Source: Myoxocephalus aenaeus (taxonomy: Eukaryota; Chordata; Actinopteri; Perciformes; Cottidae). From it: a DNA stretch of 64,000 nt. Positions 50,936 to 63,600 of this stretch are shown in pieces (the stretch's first letter is position 1; every line of letters begins with the position of its first letter). Location of the stretch: contig JBAMJR010000031.1 in assembly GCA_038501785.1 (NCBI GenBank), forward strand, positions 6,842,501 to 6,906,500. The letters are read 5' to 3'. The position numbers and the translations under genes were made by a program. The notes beneath the pieces are model-generated. The model ran no database searches, had not been told where the DNA came from, and was given only the letters and a program-made list of their open reading frames with translations.

Positions 50936-53900
50936 CCAAGGAGCAGTGTCAGGGTTACAGTGAAACAGGCTTCTTGTTAGCAGAGAGGAGTCACTCCACT
51001 CATGGAAAATAAAATCCTGCAATGATCATTATTTAAGTAACGCCAGCAGATCTGGCTTGCAATCTGACAAAAATTAAAAACAGTTTATTTAGTCGAAGCA
51101 GCTTTTGACAACAACTCAACATCTCCTTCTGAGGTATGACACTTGCACATTTTTGGGGATTCTTGCCTGCTTATCCTGCGTGCACTTCAGAGGCATTTTA
51201 TTTTATCGCAACATTTCCTCCGATCCCCAACAGCTGCCAACTTATGCCTGGGTGCGACGGAGCTTTCATATTCTGGCATCAGTCCGTCAGCACTGCCAAA
51301 TAATACTGCACAACATATTTTTAAAAACGGAATGCCCATAACATGCACCAAATAAAAAATAAAAAATAAAAATGTTGTACCAAACATGCTAAAATAATAT
51401 GTTTAATATGAAAAGTATAAATAATTGATGCATTTAATAATTGGTACCACTTTGATTAAGAATGTTGCGTGAACCAATTATTTGATGATCACACTTTGAT
51501 TATACATTACGGTAAGCCAAATTCAGTTTATATAAGTCGCATGAAGCAATGCAGGTAAGGTTCCATGGCTGTTTGTTGTTGTGGACGTTTACTATGCCAT
51601 AATTACTGCATTACTGCTTTTGTATTTACTGTATATAACTGGTTCTCCTGACATGAAACTGTCAGCAGCTGTTCTTCGGCTTTGTAAATATTTAATCAAA
51701 ATGTGGAAATCTGAAGAGGTAATGTCAGGGTTTGGATTGTTTAAATTTGGACATCATTTTCAGGTTCTCTTATTTATGTTTTTACCTTCCAGAGCTCAAT
51801 ATTATGATGTAATATTAAGCGTTGACTAAACATAACTGTTCCCCAATCCAATATTCTTGCTGAAAACTGTTTTATGTGGAACAATATAACATTTCCCAGA
51901 TTCTTTCAACATTTCTGTTTTACTTTTTGCAAGTAGACAGCAAAGTGTTGTTTAGTCTGCTATACCTTTCCACTAAGCTAGTTTATTAATTTAGGATTTA
52001 GTTTACTAATTTATTGTATTGCGACATTAATGTGGCGTCACTATTAATATTCTGATGTTTGCCAATGAGTACCACATCCCTTATCTGTACAGCTGACCTT
52101 ACACCGCAGACAGCATCGCCCCTGCGTCCTTTTAAAACAAGAGAAAGTGACACACAAATACAAACACACACCCCGACATGGCGCAGTATTCATCTGGCAC
52201 CACAATATCTCATGTCAGCCGTCACACCAGCACGACAGACCGTACATCAGTAAAACCATTTCGCCTGCTCAGTGGAAAGCTGATTGATGCTGTACCACGT
52301 CAAAGAGACTATGAAGAATAGCTCATGCGGTTCGCCATGAAATGACCTCTGCAACACATGTACATGCAGCGCTAACCGCTACATGACTGGACCGTCAATC
52401 GCACTCAGTGAGGTGTATGGCTGATACCCCGACACTGAACAAAAACTGAATTTAGCACATGACAGCAGCATAAAGGTCAGATTCTAGGAAGTGGAAGAAG
52501 TTTCTGCATGATTATCTCATCTCTTATTCTGCAGTCCGACGTCATACATTCCTGACTCACTCCCATATAACCTTGGGAGTGGTTGTGTTGATATATTATA
52601 TCTACACAAAATATGTATTTTAGACAATAAAGAAATAAAATAAATAAAAAAATATGTTTTGTTGTAAAGTAATTTGTAATGGTGTTTTGAAGGGTGCTAT
52701 ATAAATAAAGTGTATCATTATTATTATTAATAATAACAATACCCAGAATAAAAACAAAGATACTCATTTCTACCAAATGACATCATAACATCAAGGCTGT
52801 TTGAAGAGAGAGAAAAACTGCTCCGAAAATTACATTTGACAAACAAAAGGAGTCTGACTCATTGAGATGAACAGCATGCAGTAAATGGGTTTGCTGAGAC
52901 AGGCTTTTATAACCCACTTCATGGCTGTCAGACACAGTCAGGTCTTATCAGAGGAAACGTCTGGCTACATTACAGTGAATTGTCTCTCTGCCAGACTACA
53001 CTGATCAGCTTTGATCAGCAGTTAGGTGGACACGGTGTGTGAGAGGTCAGAGGGCATCAGACCAGAGTAACGCTTTATCCATAACAACCACAACATGTCC
53101 TTAAGTATGTTCTACTTTCCCAATGACTTTTTATTATTAGGCCCAGACCTTTTCCCTGCTGAATCACAAGTGTAATCACAACTCCTATGTGTTCATATAC
53201 CTAGTGCAGAATCATTAATTCATTTTCATTAATAGCTCATTTTAATAGCTCAATTATTTTTTTACTCCCGTATTTATCGGAAGTTCTCTTTTCCTAAATG
53301 TGACTCTAAAGAGGAGCAGAGGATATTCAGGGAATAATCTTGTGCTTGTCGAGGCTAAATGTCAGGGGCTGGAATGAAACCGGGGTCACGTCCTCGTTGG
53401 AAAGTTGCTGTTGGACCGCTAAAAGCTTTTCTCGAGCCTAAAGCCTGAACACGAGTCCGATGAGCTTTCCAGAGGTGTAACGGCGGTACATCGACTTTGA
53501 GGGTCAAAGCCTGAATAGAAACTAACTTCATAACTCCACTTTTCAGAAGTCATTAGTTCTGTTGCAATGAAGAGAAGTGAAAACAGCTGCAATATGAATA
53601 TTGTAATGGGAAACCATGTATTGAGCAACCCCTTCATTTTGTACCTCTGATATTGTATAATTATGAAAGGTTGTTACGGTATAGAATCAGTTCAAGCGGA
53701 TGCCTTTATGCTCTCAAGGCTCTAATAGCTGCAAGAAACATGCATTATGTATTATGGAACTATGGTGAATAAATCATGAATGATTTTCTGGGAAAGCTTC
53801 ATTACTCCAGAACAGACAAGGGTCAACTTTAAAATTAAATTAATGTTGCAATCATAGGGAGGGATTATTGGGCTTAAAAGTGATACACAACCCAAAAGAC

Positions 53901-56900
53901 AAATGCTAAGAGAAATACCTCAAAGATCTGAAGCGCAGCTAGAGGCAGTGGATTTAAGCGTATTTTGGAGAAATAGTTTGGAACAGTTTGGAACAAATTG
54001 ATCAGCACTGGATAGCAGAGAACTAGACTACAGTAGTAGTTTGAGAATGGGAGAAACAGTGGATTCCAGGTCACTACTGGAATCCACTGTTCACCTTTCG
54101 AGCCGACCAGAGAGTGTTTGTGCCTTCAAACCCCTCCCCCCACCTAACAAGTGTGTTTTGTTTATTGTTACTCATTGACTGTTGTTCACTCTAATGTTTC
54201 AGCTTCAAAGTGCAGAGTGATGTGTGTGCAGAATTTTTTTTATACATGGAGGTTTTGGACGTTTAGGCTGTTTTTGTGACATCACAAGTTTGGAGGCTAA
54301 CTTGTGTTAGAAATCTTCAGTTCTACACCGACACTGGATTTTTCAATGATGAGAAGAGGTAGAGGAAATTCGAAGATATTTTAACAAGGTAATTTAACTT
54401 TTTTGTAACTTATCAGACACAAAGTATATCCAAGCACAGTGTTTTAATGTATTTTTATATATGGAGGGGTTCCTTTGGAATTCTTTTGCAAAAAATTAAC
54501 AATTTTTAGCCCCTTTTTCTTTATGATCAACTATATGCAACATTTTGCAGGGCTGCTAATTCTCATATATTGAGTGCAATTATCATGGAAAGGAATCCTT
54601 GAGTTGATATTTTAGTTAATATTTTGAGACCCAGAGTCTGCATCTGATCTGACTGCTGTATTCAGTCTCCTGCATTGTCTCTCACATGACAGCAGCTATT
54701 ACACAAAGCAAAGTAACTGCTTTCTGGTATATCAAATGTTGACTGTCAGAGATGAAGTCCCTCTTTTTTGACATGGTGATGGGTAGGTAACTCTTTTTAC
54801 CTCATGTGTAAGTAGTTCACTCCATAGTTTGCTTTTCCCTTTATCTACTCTCCAATAATTTCTAATGATTCTGCTCTCAGTAACAAGTGCAGCGCTTATT
54901 TTAAATTAATTGGTTCAGATTTCCATGTGAAGTGTAAACAGTTAGCCTTAAACATGTACATTTCATTCTTAAATACATTGCTGTGGTGACTTTCATTACC
55001 GTTTGTTTTAACAAATGTCTTTCTGACTGAATGCATCCACATAAAGGAGAGAACAGAGGAGAAGCAATTGTCATTGAACTCTGATAGAAATTCACCTGGA
55101 GGCACGAGTGATATTAATCCTAAGAGAGCTCTCATTAATAATGAAATATCTGAAAAAGCAATGGTGTGTGAGCAGCTCCTGTGAGGAACAAGAGTGGAGG
55201 GTATTGAGGCCTCTGCCAGGAGCACCTGGTAAATACACAATGAACCAAGATTTAGAAGCACTTACAGGTGACACGGAGAAAGGAGGAGAGGAGGGTGGGA
55301 GAAAAAAAACTCCCATTGTAATTCTGCTGAGCGCAAAGTGATTTTTTTTGTATGGCTGAAAAGTAGGCGTGTGAGGGAATGTGGACCTGCTATGTCATGC
55401 TTGTGTCATAGTAATTCCTTCCTCCTCTCTTTTCTATTAAACAGTCGGTGCATCCAGAACGCAAGCAACTCTTTAGAAAAACCAGCTGCAGGTAGTATTG
55501 GACCAATTACTGAATTACAGTACAATTGACACTAAGGCTGCAACTGGTGATTCTAGTGATTGTTAGTAATTATTTTTCACAATGAATTGAGGAATTGTTA
55601 AAATGTCTTTCTGAACTGAAAATGCCAGGAAAAGTGTTCATTACAAGTCCCAAGAGACAACTAACAGTCCAAAACCCCAAAATATTCAGTACACAATGAT
55701 TTGATAACTCACTATTCTTCACATCTGAGAAAGTGGAACAAGTGAATGTTTGCGAGTTTTGCTTGAAATTAGTTTGAATTTAAAACTCTTAACCTAAAAT
55801 TGTTGTTGATCAGATTTTCTGTTGATCAACTAATCTTCAAAACTAACCTTTGAACAGTCGTGTGATGAGACTACTGTAGTGGCCATTTGTCCCGTAAATC
55901 AAATAAATAAATATAAATTAAAGAAAATAAACCAATATCAAAAGCCACTGATAAATGACGCAGCCAAAATAATGCAGGGTCCAATGCGGGAGTCCGGTTT
56001 TACTGGTGTTTATCGTAACGTAAAACAATCAAACAAATAAACAAACAAAACGCCCCATGCTGCCTCTCCCGTGCTGACCTGTCGCTGTCGCTGGTAAAAA
56101 ACCATAGACCTACCCAGGTGCATCCCGGTCCTGTACCCGCCTACTCCATTAAGTACACCTGGTGCCCAGGTGCCCACAGCATTACCCAATTAACAAACTA
56201 AAACCTATGTAAACAACTATAAATACTACCTGTGAAGAAAAATAACTTAAAATATTAGTAAATAGCTCCTACAACTACTACAAGAGTCTATCCATGCTTG
56301 CGGCTGCACTTAGGCGTTGCTGTAAGGTCAATTTTAATGTAAGCATGCGGAAATACTCCCAATCACAATGCTGATGTATAATGTTCATCATCTTAGGGTT
56401 AGCATTCTAACATTTGCTTTGAAGGACTAAATACAAAGTACAGCTAAGGTTGTTTTGCAAGTATTGGACAAATACTTGTTTTGGGCAATCAATATAACTA
56501 GATCCAATCAGGAGAGACTTATTCAAATGTTAACCATACATTTATTACATGTGCATAACATTTAAATAGTGCAAAGTCTTTGGCGATTGGACTCTATCCT
56601 GAAACAGGATAATCAGGGGCAGTGATGCTGATGCTGAGTTCTGATGATCAGGCAGAATCCCCCTGGAGTCCAGACACTGGTGGTGGTGGTGAAGAATGAA
56701 GTTGCTGCAATCCGACGGTGAAGAAGGAGCATGACTGAATGCTGGCTGGAGGTGCCTGTGGTGGAGGAGGGTCACATCTCGTTTTGCGCGTGGAGTGGAG
56801 AACCTATTTAAAAGTTGGACAGCAACACTATGATTGGCTTCAGGACACGGTGCAGCATCTGATTGGGGGGCGTCTACTTTAAATCAACCAATCAGTTGAT

Positions 56901-59900
56901 AGAGTAATCACAGGGAGAATTAGAGACAGATATTTATGAATGACCAGCCATGTAAAGAGAGTCTTCCTTTCTGAACTACCACTTACGCTCCAATAGTACG
57001 GATACATTAAAGCTTGTAAGTAGTCCTTCAAACTAAACATTTCCTTTATTATATTGTGCTTTGTATGTATAATATATTAATTTTAAATTGCCCTATGTAT
57101 TGTAGATGGAGAGCATAGTCTGTGAAAAAACATATGTAATGAAAGGATATCCAAAAGAATTTGCTCTAAGTTACTTGGTCGTTTATTTGATTGTTCACAA
57201 GCCCAGAGCAGAGATGTGACTTAGGAAGATCTTTTTTGGCCATTACAGTGGCTTAAACTGGAACAATGACGGCTGCCTTAACACTTCCGAAAAGGCCATC
57301 CCAGTTTCAGCTTTAGCAATTTGTCATGCTGCCGCTGCTCTAAAGTGGGTTATGGGTGCATTTTTTTGTCACATGAGTGAAAATGCGGAGACCAAAAGCA
57401 AAAGTCCAGCACTGTGTTTCTGCGTTTCGCAGAGAATGATCAAGGGAAATCTGAGCTTTGCTCGCTGCAACCGTTGGCAGCATACACTCCTGTAGATCAA
57501 AGACACCCCATTTGTGACAGCATCCACCCTCCAGTTAGACATTTTAGGAGATGGAGGATAGTTTACCCAGTTTAGGGATGAGTCCTCATTCCTATTCTTG
57601 CACATGCAGGCTGATCTGTCTGGCCTCCCAGACCGCCATGAAAAGCAAGCACCACAGAGAGCAGCTTGGAAGCTGATAAAAGAGTATGATATGCACTTTA
57701 GAAGTCAAAAGTGGTGATTCGCTGGATCAGAAGTTAAAAGGAGATGTGGAGAGAGGCTTCTGCTACCAATGCTGGAGGCCGCCAGAAGCTGCACAGCCTG
57801 CTCATCACTGTAACGCAATAAGGACATACAGAGCACACCAAAGCACTACAACCCTGGCAAAACAGGTGGTACTGAAGTGGACATCTTTCATTATTTTCTC
57901 AATGTTAAAATCTGAAAAAGAATTGACAGATTGAACAATAATGACTAATGTTTTTAGTTATAGGCCTAAATGAGTAGAATTATAGTTATGAAAATATGTT
58001 ATTTTTCAGCTGCTTGCTTTTTAGCTCCATAGAGTTTAGTCATTGTTTGAGTAACATTTCCTACATTTTGTGTCAGAATAAACAAAGAATCTAGTGTAGT
58101 ATTTCTCGTGTTGGACTCTGGTAGCTTGTGACAGATATGTGCCTCTGTCCTTTATATTCTATTGAGAAAATACTAATAGTCAGATCATTATATAGCCGGA
58201 TTAATTTCCAATTAAAATAAGCACACTTTGAGGCACAGAGTGGGAGACTTCATAGCAACGAGACAAAAGCGGCATGTGTTTGAGAGTGAAAGTGCAGGGG
58301 AATGTGCAGCCGAGGGTCTTTTCAGTGTTATTATCCCCTCTCTTCCACCCTGACTGTCACTTTCCATCAGGGAAACGCTCCACCTCTCCCTCAGTTCCCC
58401 TTCTCTCCTCACCTCTGTTAACTCCCCCTCTTCCCTCTCTCCAGCGCCACTCCCGTCCCTTTCCTGCCGACATCCAAGTGGAATTCAGCCAGCTGGTTGG
58501 TGGCTATAATGGACCCCGGAGGACAGTAACACCTTAGCACCAGCGTGGCTAGGCACCGCTTTGATCCTGTCAAAGACCTTCACTGACTAATTACATTAAA
58601 GAACTTTATATGTCATGTCTGTTTATCTTTAGTCCACATGACTTTGGAGGAGGTCGGGAGGTGACTTGCTAAGAATGTATTGCTATATGGGGTGTACTGT
58701 ACACACTACATCTTTGGATCTATAGCAAGTATAACTGCAAACAGCAGTCCTACAATGTCTAAGCCATAGAAAAACAGAGCTAAATAACTCAATGTGTCAG
58801 CAAACAGCACCGTGCTGCTGATGTGTGCACATGTGCTCCACTTGTAGACACATAAAAGTGCCTGGTTCTGTCTGGTTTGTTCTCCTGGTGTTGTTTCTTG
58901 ACTTTTCTGTTCTAAGGAGCCTTCGGGCTAAACGCTTTGCTCATTCTGCTTTCTTCTGACGCAAGTGGGATTTCACAGTCAGAGCTGATGCATACAGCAC
59001 CTGACCTTTAGCACGTACGTAGCGAGAATCCTCTTTCCAGCTTCCTCCCACAGACCACCAAAACAGTTCCCACACACATTTACTATATGCTAAACTAAAG
59101 CCGGCCCTCTACGATATTCTGCAGCGTTACATAGCTCTGCAAGTTTCTAGGTAGTACCAAAACCACAACCACATGGGCTGTTGTTTGTCAGTTTAACACA
59201 AAGCAGACATGAGAACATGACCATCTCTGCTTTGTTTTCTGGGGGTTTTCAAAGTAATTAGTCAGGGACGGTTGTTAGCAGAGGGAAATGGGCCAGAGGA
59301 GAGGAGGTTCTCACGCCTGTGGAAGCAAAATAAACAAAGCCCTGCTCCGGCAACACAGCAGCCAACAGCCGCTGATAGGGGTTATCTCTGCAGTCACACA
59401 TGGGCCATCTCGCAGCAGTGAGCACCGAGCAACTGTAATGGCCCTTGCAACTCCAGGAGCACAAACCGAATAAAATAAGACATACAGTGCACACTACATT
59501 CTGTCTCTTTGATTTTAAGTTGAATTGTAATTGTATTTTGTGTAGAAAAACATATACGTTACTATAATGATACTGCAACTATTCATTTTTCTAATGAGGA
59601 TAAAACCTTTTTTGGACATATTTGTGAAAATATGCCTGAAGCCTGGTGGGTGTTTCTCTTGGCAGCGGTTGACTGACATCTGCGGGCCGACGTTACTAGG
59701 AGACGAAAAGTCAACTTCTGTGGTGCGCTACTACATGTCATATCCCTGTATAGCCTACGAAAAGAGATCAAAGACATGTTTCCCCTTTTTCAAACAGGCC
59801 AGCAATGATTTAATCCAGCCTTAAGGTCAGTAGAAAAAGCTGTAGTCAGTCAACCTCCAAAATGTGATTAAACTCACACCACAGTAACATACTGGGTCAG

Positions 59901-60588
59901 GGAATAACGTCGAAAGCACTTCAGTGAAAGATGGCAACTGCGAATAAAGTCGACCCCCAGCTGATCAACTGCCTGTGTAGCCATTGGAACAGAAGTGATG
60001 ATTATAGTACCCGCCAACACAAATATTGGACCAATCAAAAAGCACACACTCCTTTTTTGCAATTTCTCCGGTTTACTGTGTAAAGCACTTTGGTCAACTG
60101 CGCTCGTTTATAAACTGTGCCAAATTTATATAAACTGACTTGACTAACAACAACAGTAAATTCCTCTTGCAGTAATATGACTAAAGCACCATGCCAATAA
60201 CCAACAGGATATGTCTTCATTTCAGAATAATATCCAAGTTTTGAATGTTAGATAACTGATTTAGTCTTTTATGAACGCACACTTGCTAGTCTCTCTGCTT
60301 TTTGCCACCTCTCCATCTTAAGAGAGAATACATATAAGGTAAATGGTTAAAAAGCTAGGCAGCAGAAGTCATAGTTGCAGTGTGAAATCCATCAGACAGG
60401 CCACAAGTGTTGGTGTATGATGGAGATGACAGATAAGCCCATGTGTTTTGTTATGGGAGTGGGTGTAGTGAAAGGGGATCAGTCCACAGCAGTGTTTAGA
60501 GGTTCAAACGCCCCTCTGGGGAGGAGAACGAATCGATCCTTTTTGGCTGGCAGCCAATCCTCTCCCTGCCTTCAGCCAGATATTCATC

Positions 60589-60660
<72 letters not shown>

Positions 60661-63600
60661 CCTCTGAGCCTTCAGTCAGACTGTATATAAAGCACTGGGG
60701 TTCAGGATTTTGCCACGGATTGGTGTTCTTCACCAGTAGTTGTAATATGAACTCCATACCCTGTGTTTTTCAATGCCAAGTAAAATACAGATGTGTTTAG
60801 CCTGCTCTCCACAGAGAGGGGCGCTGCCGCAATAGCTGTGGTGCGTGCGTTGTCGCTATGATACTCTGATTAGAGGGAGATAAACTATAGCTGCCGTCTC
60901 ATTAGTCGGGGTAACTCTGCCTGGTTCCCACCCACAGGAGCTCCTCCCAAACCCACAGGGGGAGCAGGGCACCCCCCACACAGCCTGCAGGGACAGGACA
61001 CAGACACCACAGCGGGCAGAGTGCACCATCAGCAGCAAACTCACAGATGTAAAGAAACAAGGACATGTAAACACACAGGGGACACCAAGCACACTCGACT
61101 CGCTTTCCAGCTTTTGCTAAAAAGAAAAAGCCTCAGAGGACAAGATCACTGGCGCAGAGACAAAATGGGGTTTCCCACAGGGACACCTGCAACAGAGCAA
61201 GTGGCTATGAGTGGCCCGCTGAGCTGCAAATACAGCAAACATCTGATGTGAAACAGATGCATCACAATCCACGCTAAAGCAAACTCACTGGGGGCCTTTG
61301 TGTAAGCAGCGGTGCAACAACATCACTACAGCTTGGAACCTAGGCCTCATGGGAGCGTGGGTCGATCGCTGTGGTCTGGTAGAGGTGTGCTCATGTTTGG
61401 GCACAGGGAAGGAGAGTGCGGAGGAGGAAAGAGGAGAAAGAGGAGGCAGCGGGTGTCCGGGTTGCTGTCCGTCAGGCAATGCTGTGACAGGTTTATCCCA
61501 GCCGAGGGGGAAGATATCACACCAAACGGCACAATGAGGACCGATAAACGTCAGGACCAGCCCCAGCGCCATGGTAATGTCTGACAAATGGCCCAGTGGC
61601 TCATCTCGCAGCCAGTCAACCCCAGACACATGTGCTGTTTCCGTCTCATGTTCTATCGAGGGGAAGACATCAACACGAACAGCATGAAGACATACTGACG
61701 CTCTCATATTCAGCATTCCAAACATAATTTCTTGATGAAGAATAGAAAAATGCTGCCGTATCAAGGGGTTCCAGGCCCTTTCAAGGCCTTGCTTTCTTTA
61801 TGTCAACCTTCTGTTATACATATTGCAGGGATCAAAGAATACAAAATACTTGCCTAGTTTCTACATGTTGGGATTTTTCTGATGATGTAATAATAAAATG
61901 TACCAAAATGTCTGTCTCAACACAAGTCAACACAAGTTTGTAATAAAGCCTGTTTCTTGTACAGCATTAATGTAACAATGGCATCACAAGTGATATCAGA
62001 AATGAATAATGACATGTTTTGTTTTTTCATAAACAAATGAAAAACAGTCTACTACGTAGTGATCTTTTAAAATGTCAGAATGTACAGCCTGAGCTAGTTT
62101 GCAACGCCCCTCGGTAGACTTAGATTGTCATAAAAACACAGTGTATCAAGAAAGCACATAACGAAAAGGTTTTACAGCTGTTGGTATTTTGGCAGTTTTA
62201 AACTTTTTTTTTTTACCATAATCAGGCCAGACTGACAGCTACTCCAAGGATGTTTACACATTTAAGATGTATTTGTTATTATTCTGTGTTCTGAATAACA
62301 CTGCAAACTAAATTTACAAATATGTTTGAATGCAAATTAAGTGTTGCCAATTCATTAAAAGGTGAAATAATGCAGATTCATGCACAGCAAAGTCACCTTC
62401 TGTATATCCCATGTGTATCTCTCTGTGCCTTCAAATAAGAGACTTGTCTCTGCCTTACAGTGAGAGTTTTTCTGTTCATGATTCACATCATCAATAAGTT
62501 GATGACACATTGTTTTTTAGTGCATACACGACCTGTCCCTAGAGCATCTAACACAGGAGTCACAGTGATTTCTATCGTTTTAGGAATATCGTCCTAGGAA
62601 TATTGATGTGTAGCTGAATCAGACATGAAGAATAGGTCAAGGCAGCTGAGATTTGTACATGGCTACCAGATGTCTAAAACCTTCCCCATAGCTTCGCTTC
62701 AAACACTGGGAGAGTAGGAAGGGGATTGCACACACAGAGCAGGCAACAGAGTGTGTTGAGCCTAAAAAACATCTGGTCTTATTTACAAAGGTAGCAGTCA
62801 TCAGAAAGAATTGCAGTCAACAAAGAACCCACATTTTACATATAACCTCTTTGATTAGCCACTCAGTAGTTTAGGTATAGTGGAATATTGCTTACCAGGT
62901 TTTTTTATTACACTGTTTATTCTTACCATGTGGAGTGAAATAAATTAGGGTGAATTAATGGTTAAAGAGCCCGGTCTCATACAGTAATTGTGTACAGTGA
63001 CTTTACCACCAACCCCTATTGTAATTGCCATTCTCACATCTGAATGACAACACATTTGATGAATACAATCAGATGAGAAGAGTGAGAAGCGTCACACTGA
63101 GCTACTGCACTCATCTGCCCGATGAATGCACAGCCCCTCCGACATGGTGACCTTTGGGAAGGTCATGGCATTCCAGCAGCCGCATAAAGACTCTCCCGAA
63201 TTAATACATTATTGCTGAACGTAATCTTTATGTCCTGTTTGTTGCAACACCTCTTAGCTCAACCTGTGGCTCATCTACATAAGTCCCAAAGCAGGACTCA
63301 TGTATTCCCCTGGAAGTTGCATAATGTTTGTGTTGCAACCACAACAAGCCTGGCTCTTAATCGGTTCCCCAATGTGATCATATGACATTATTTGTGGTGA
63401 AGACAGCCAAACATGATTCATTAATTTAACTCTTTTAGATGTTAGAACTACTGGGTAATCGTCCCGACCCACCCACATCATTTGTCCATTTGTTGCCCCC
63501 CCATCTGTGACATCTGTGTGCATAGACATGAAAGTGACACTTTTCTTACCTGTGTCCTGTCGAAACTGGTGCATGGACTGCAGGTCGATGATGTATGAAG

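Larger units (their letters stand above)
49156..63549 (-). other. dtx1 intron 1, exon-1-proximal part
   Basis: 14 kb with no coding exon recognised. It contains retroelement tails near 52660-52735 and 60071-60146, microsatellites at 50857 and 60599, and the perfect palindrome at 54055-54091. A GA-rich purine tract lies at 49970-50200, and a block at about 55870-56230 reads like an old repeat. 49480-49760 is a candidate regulatory block. Nothing else was recognised. Confidence 0.5.

Noticed and set aside
50739..51012. Overlapping frames with Thr-His runs
   Set aside because: Microsatellite translation, no coding support.
37675..61179. RBPJ/Notch sites (YGTGGGAA) in dtx1 introns at 37675, 44739, 59068 and 61172
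   Set aside because: dtx1 is a known Notch target, but about two such 8-mers are expected by chance in 37 kb on both strands and four is not a convincing excess. They are not clustered.
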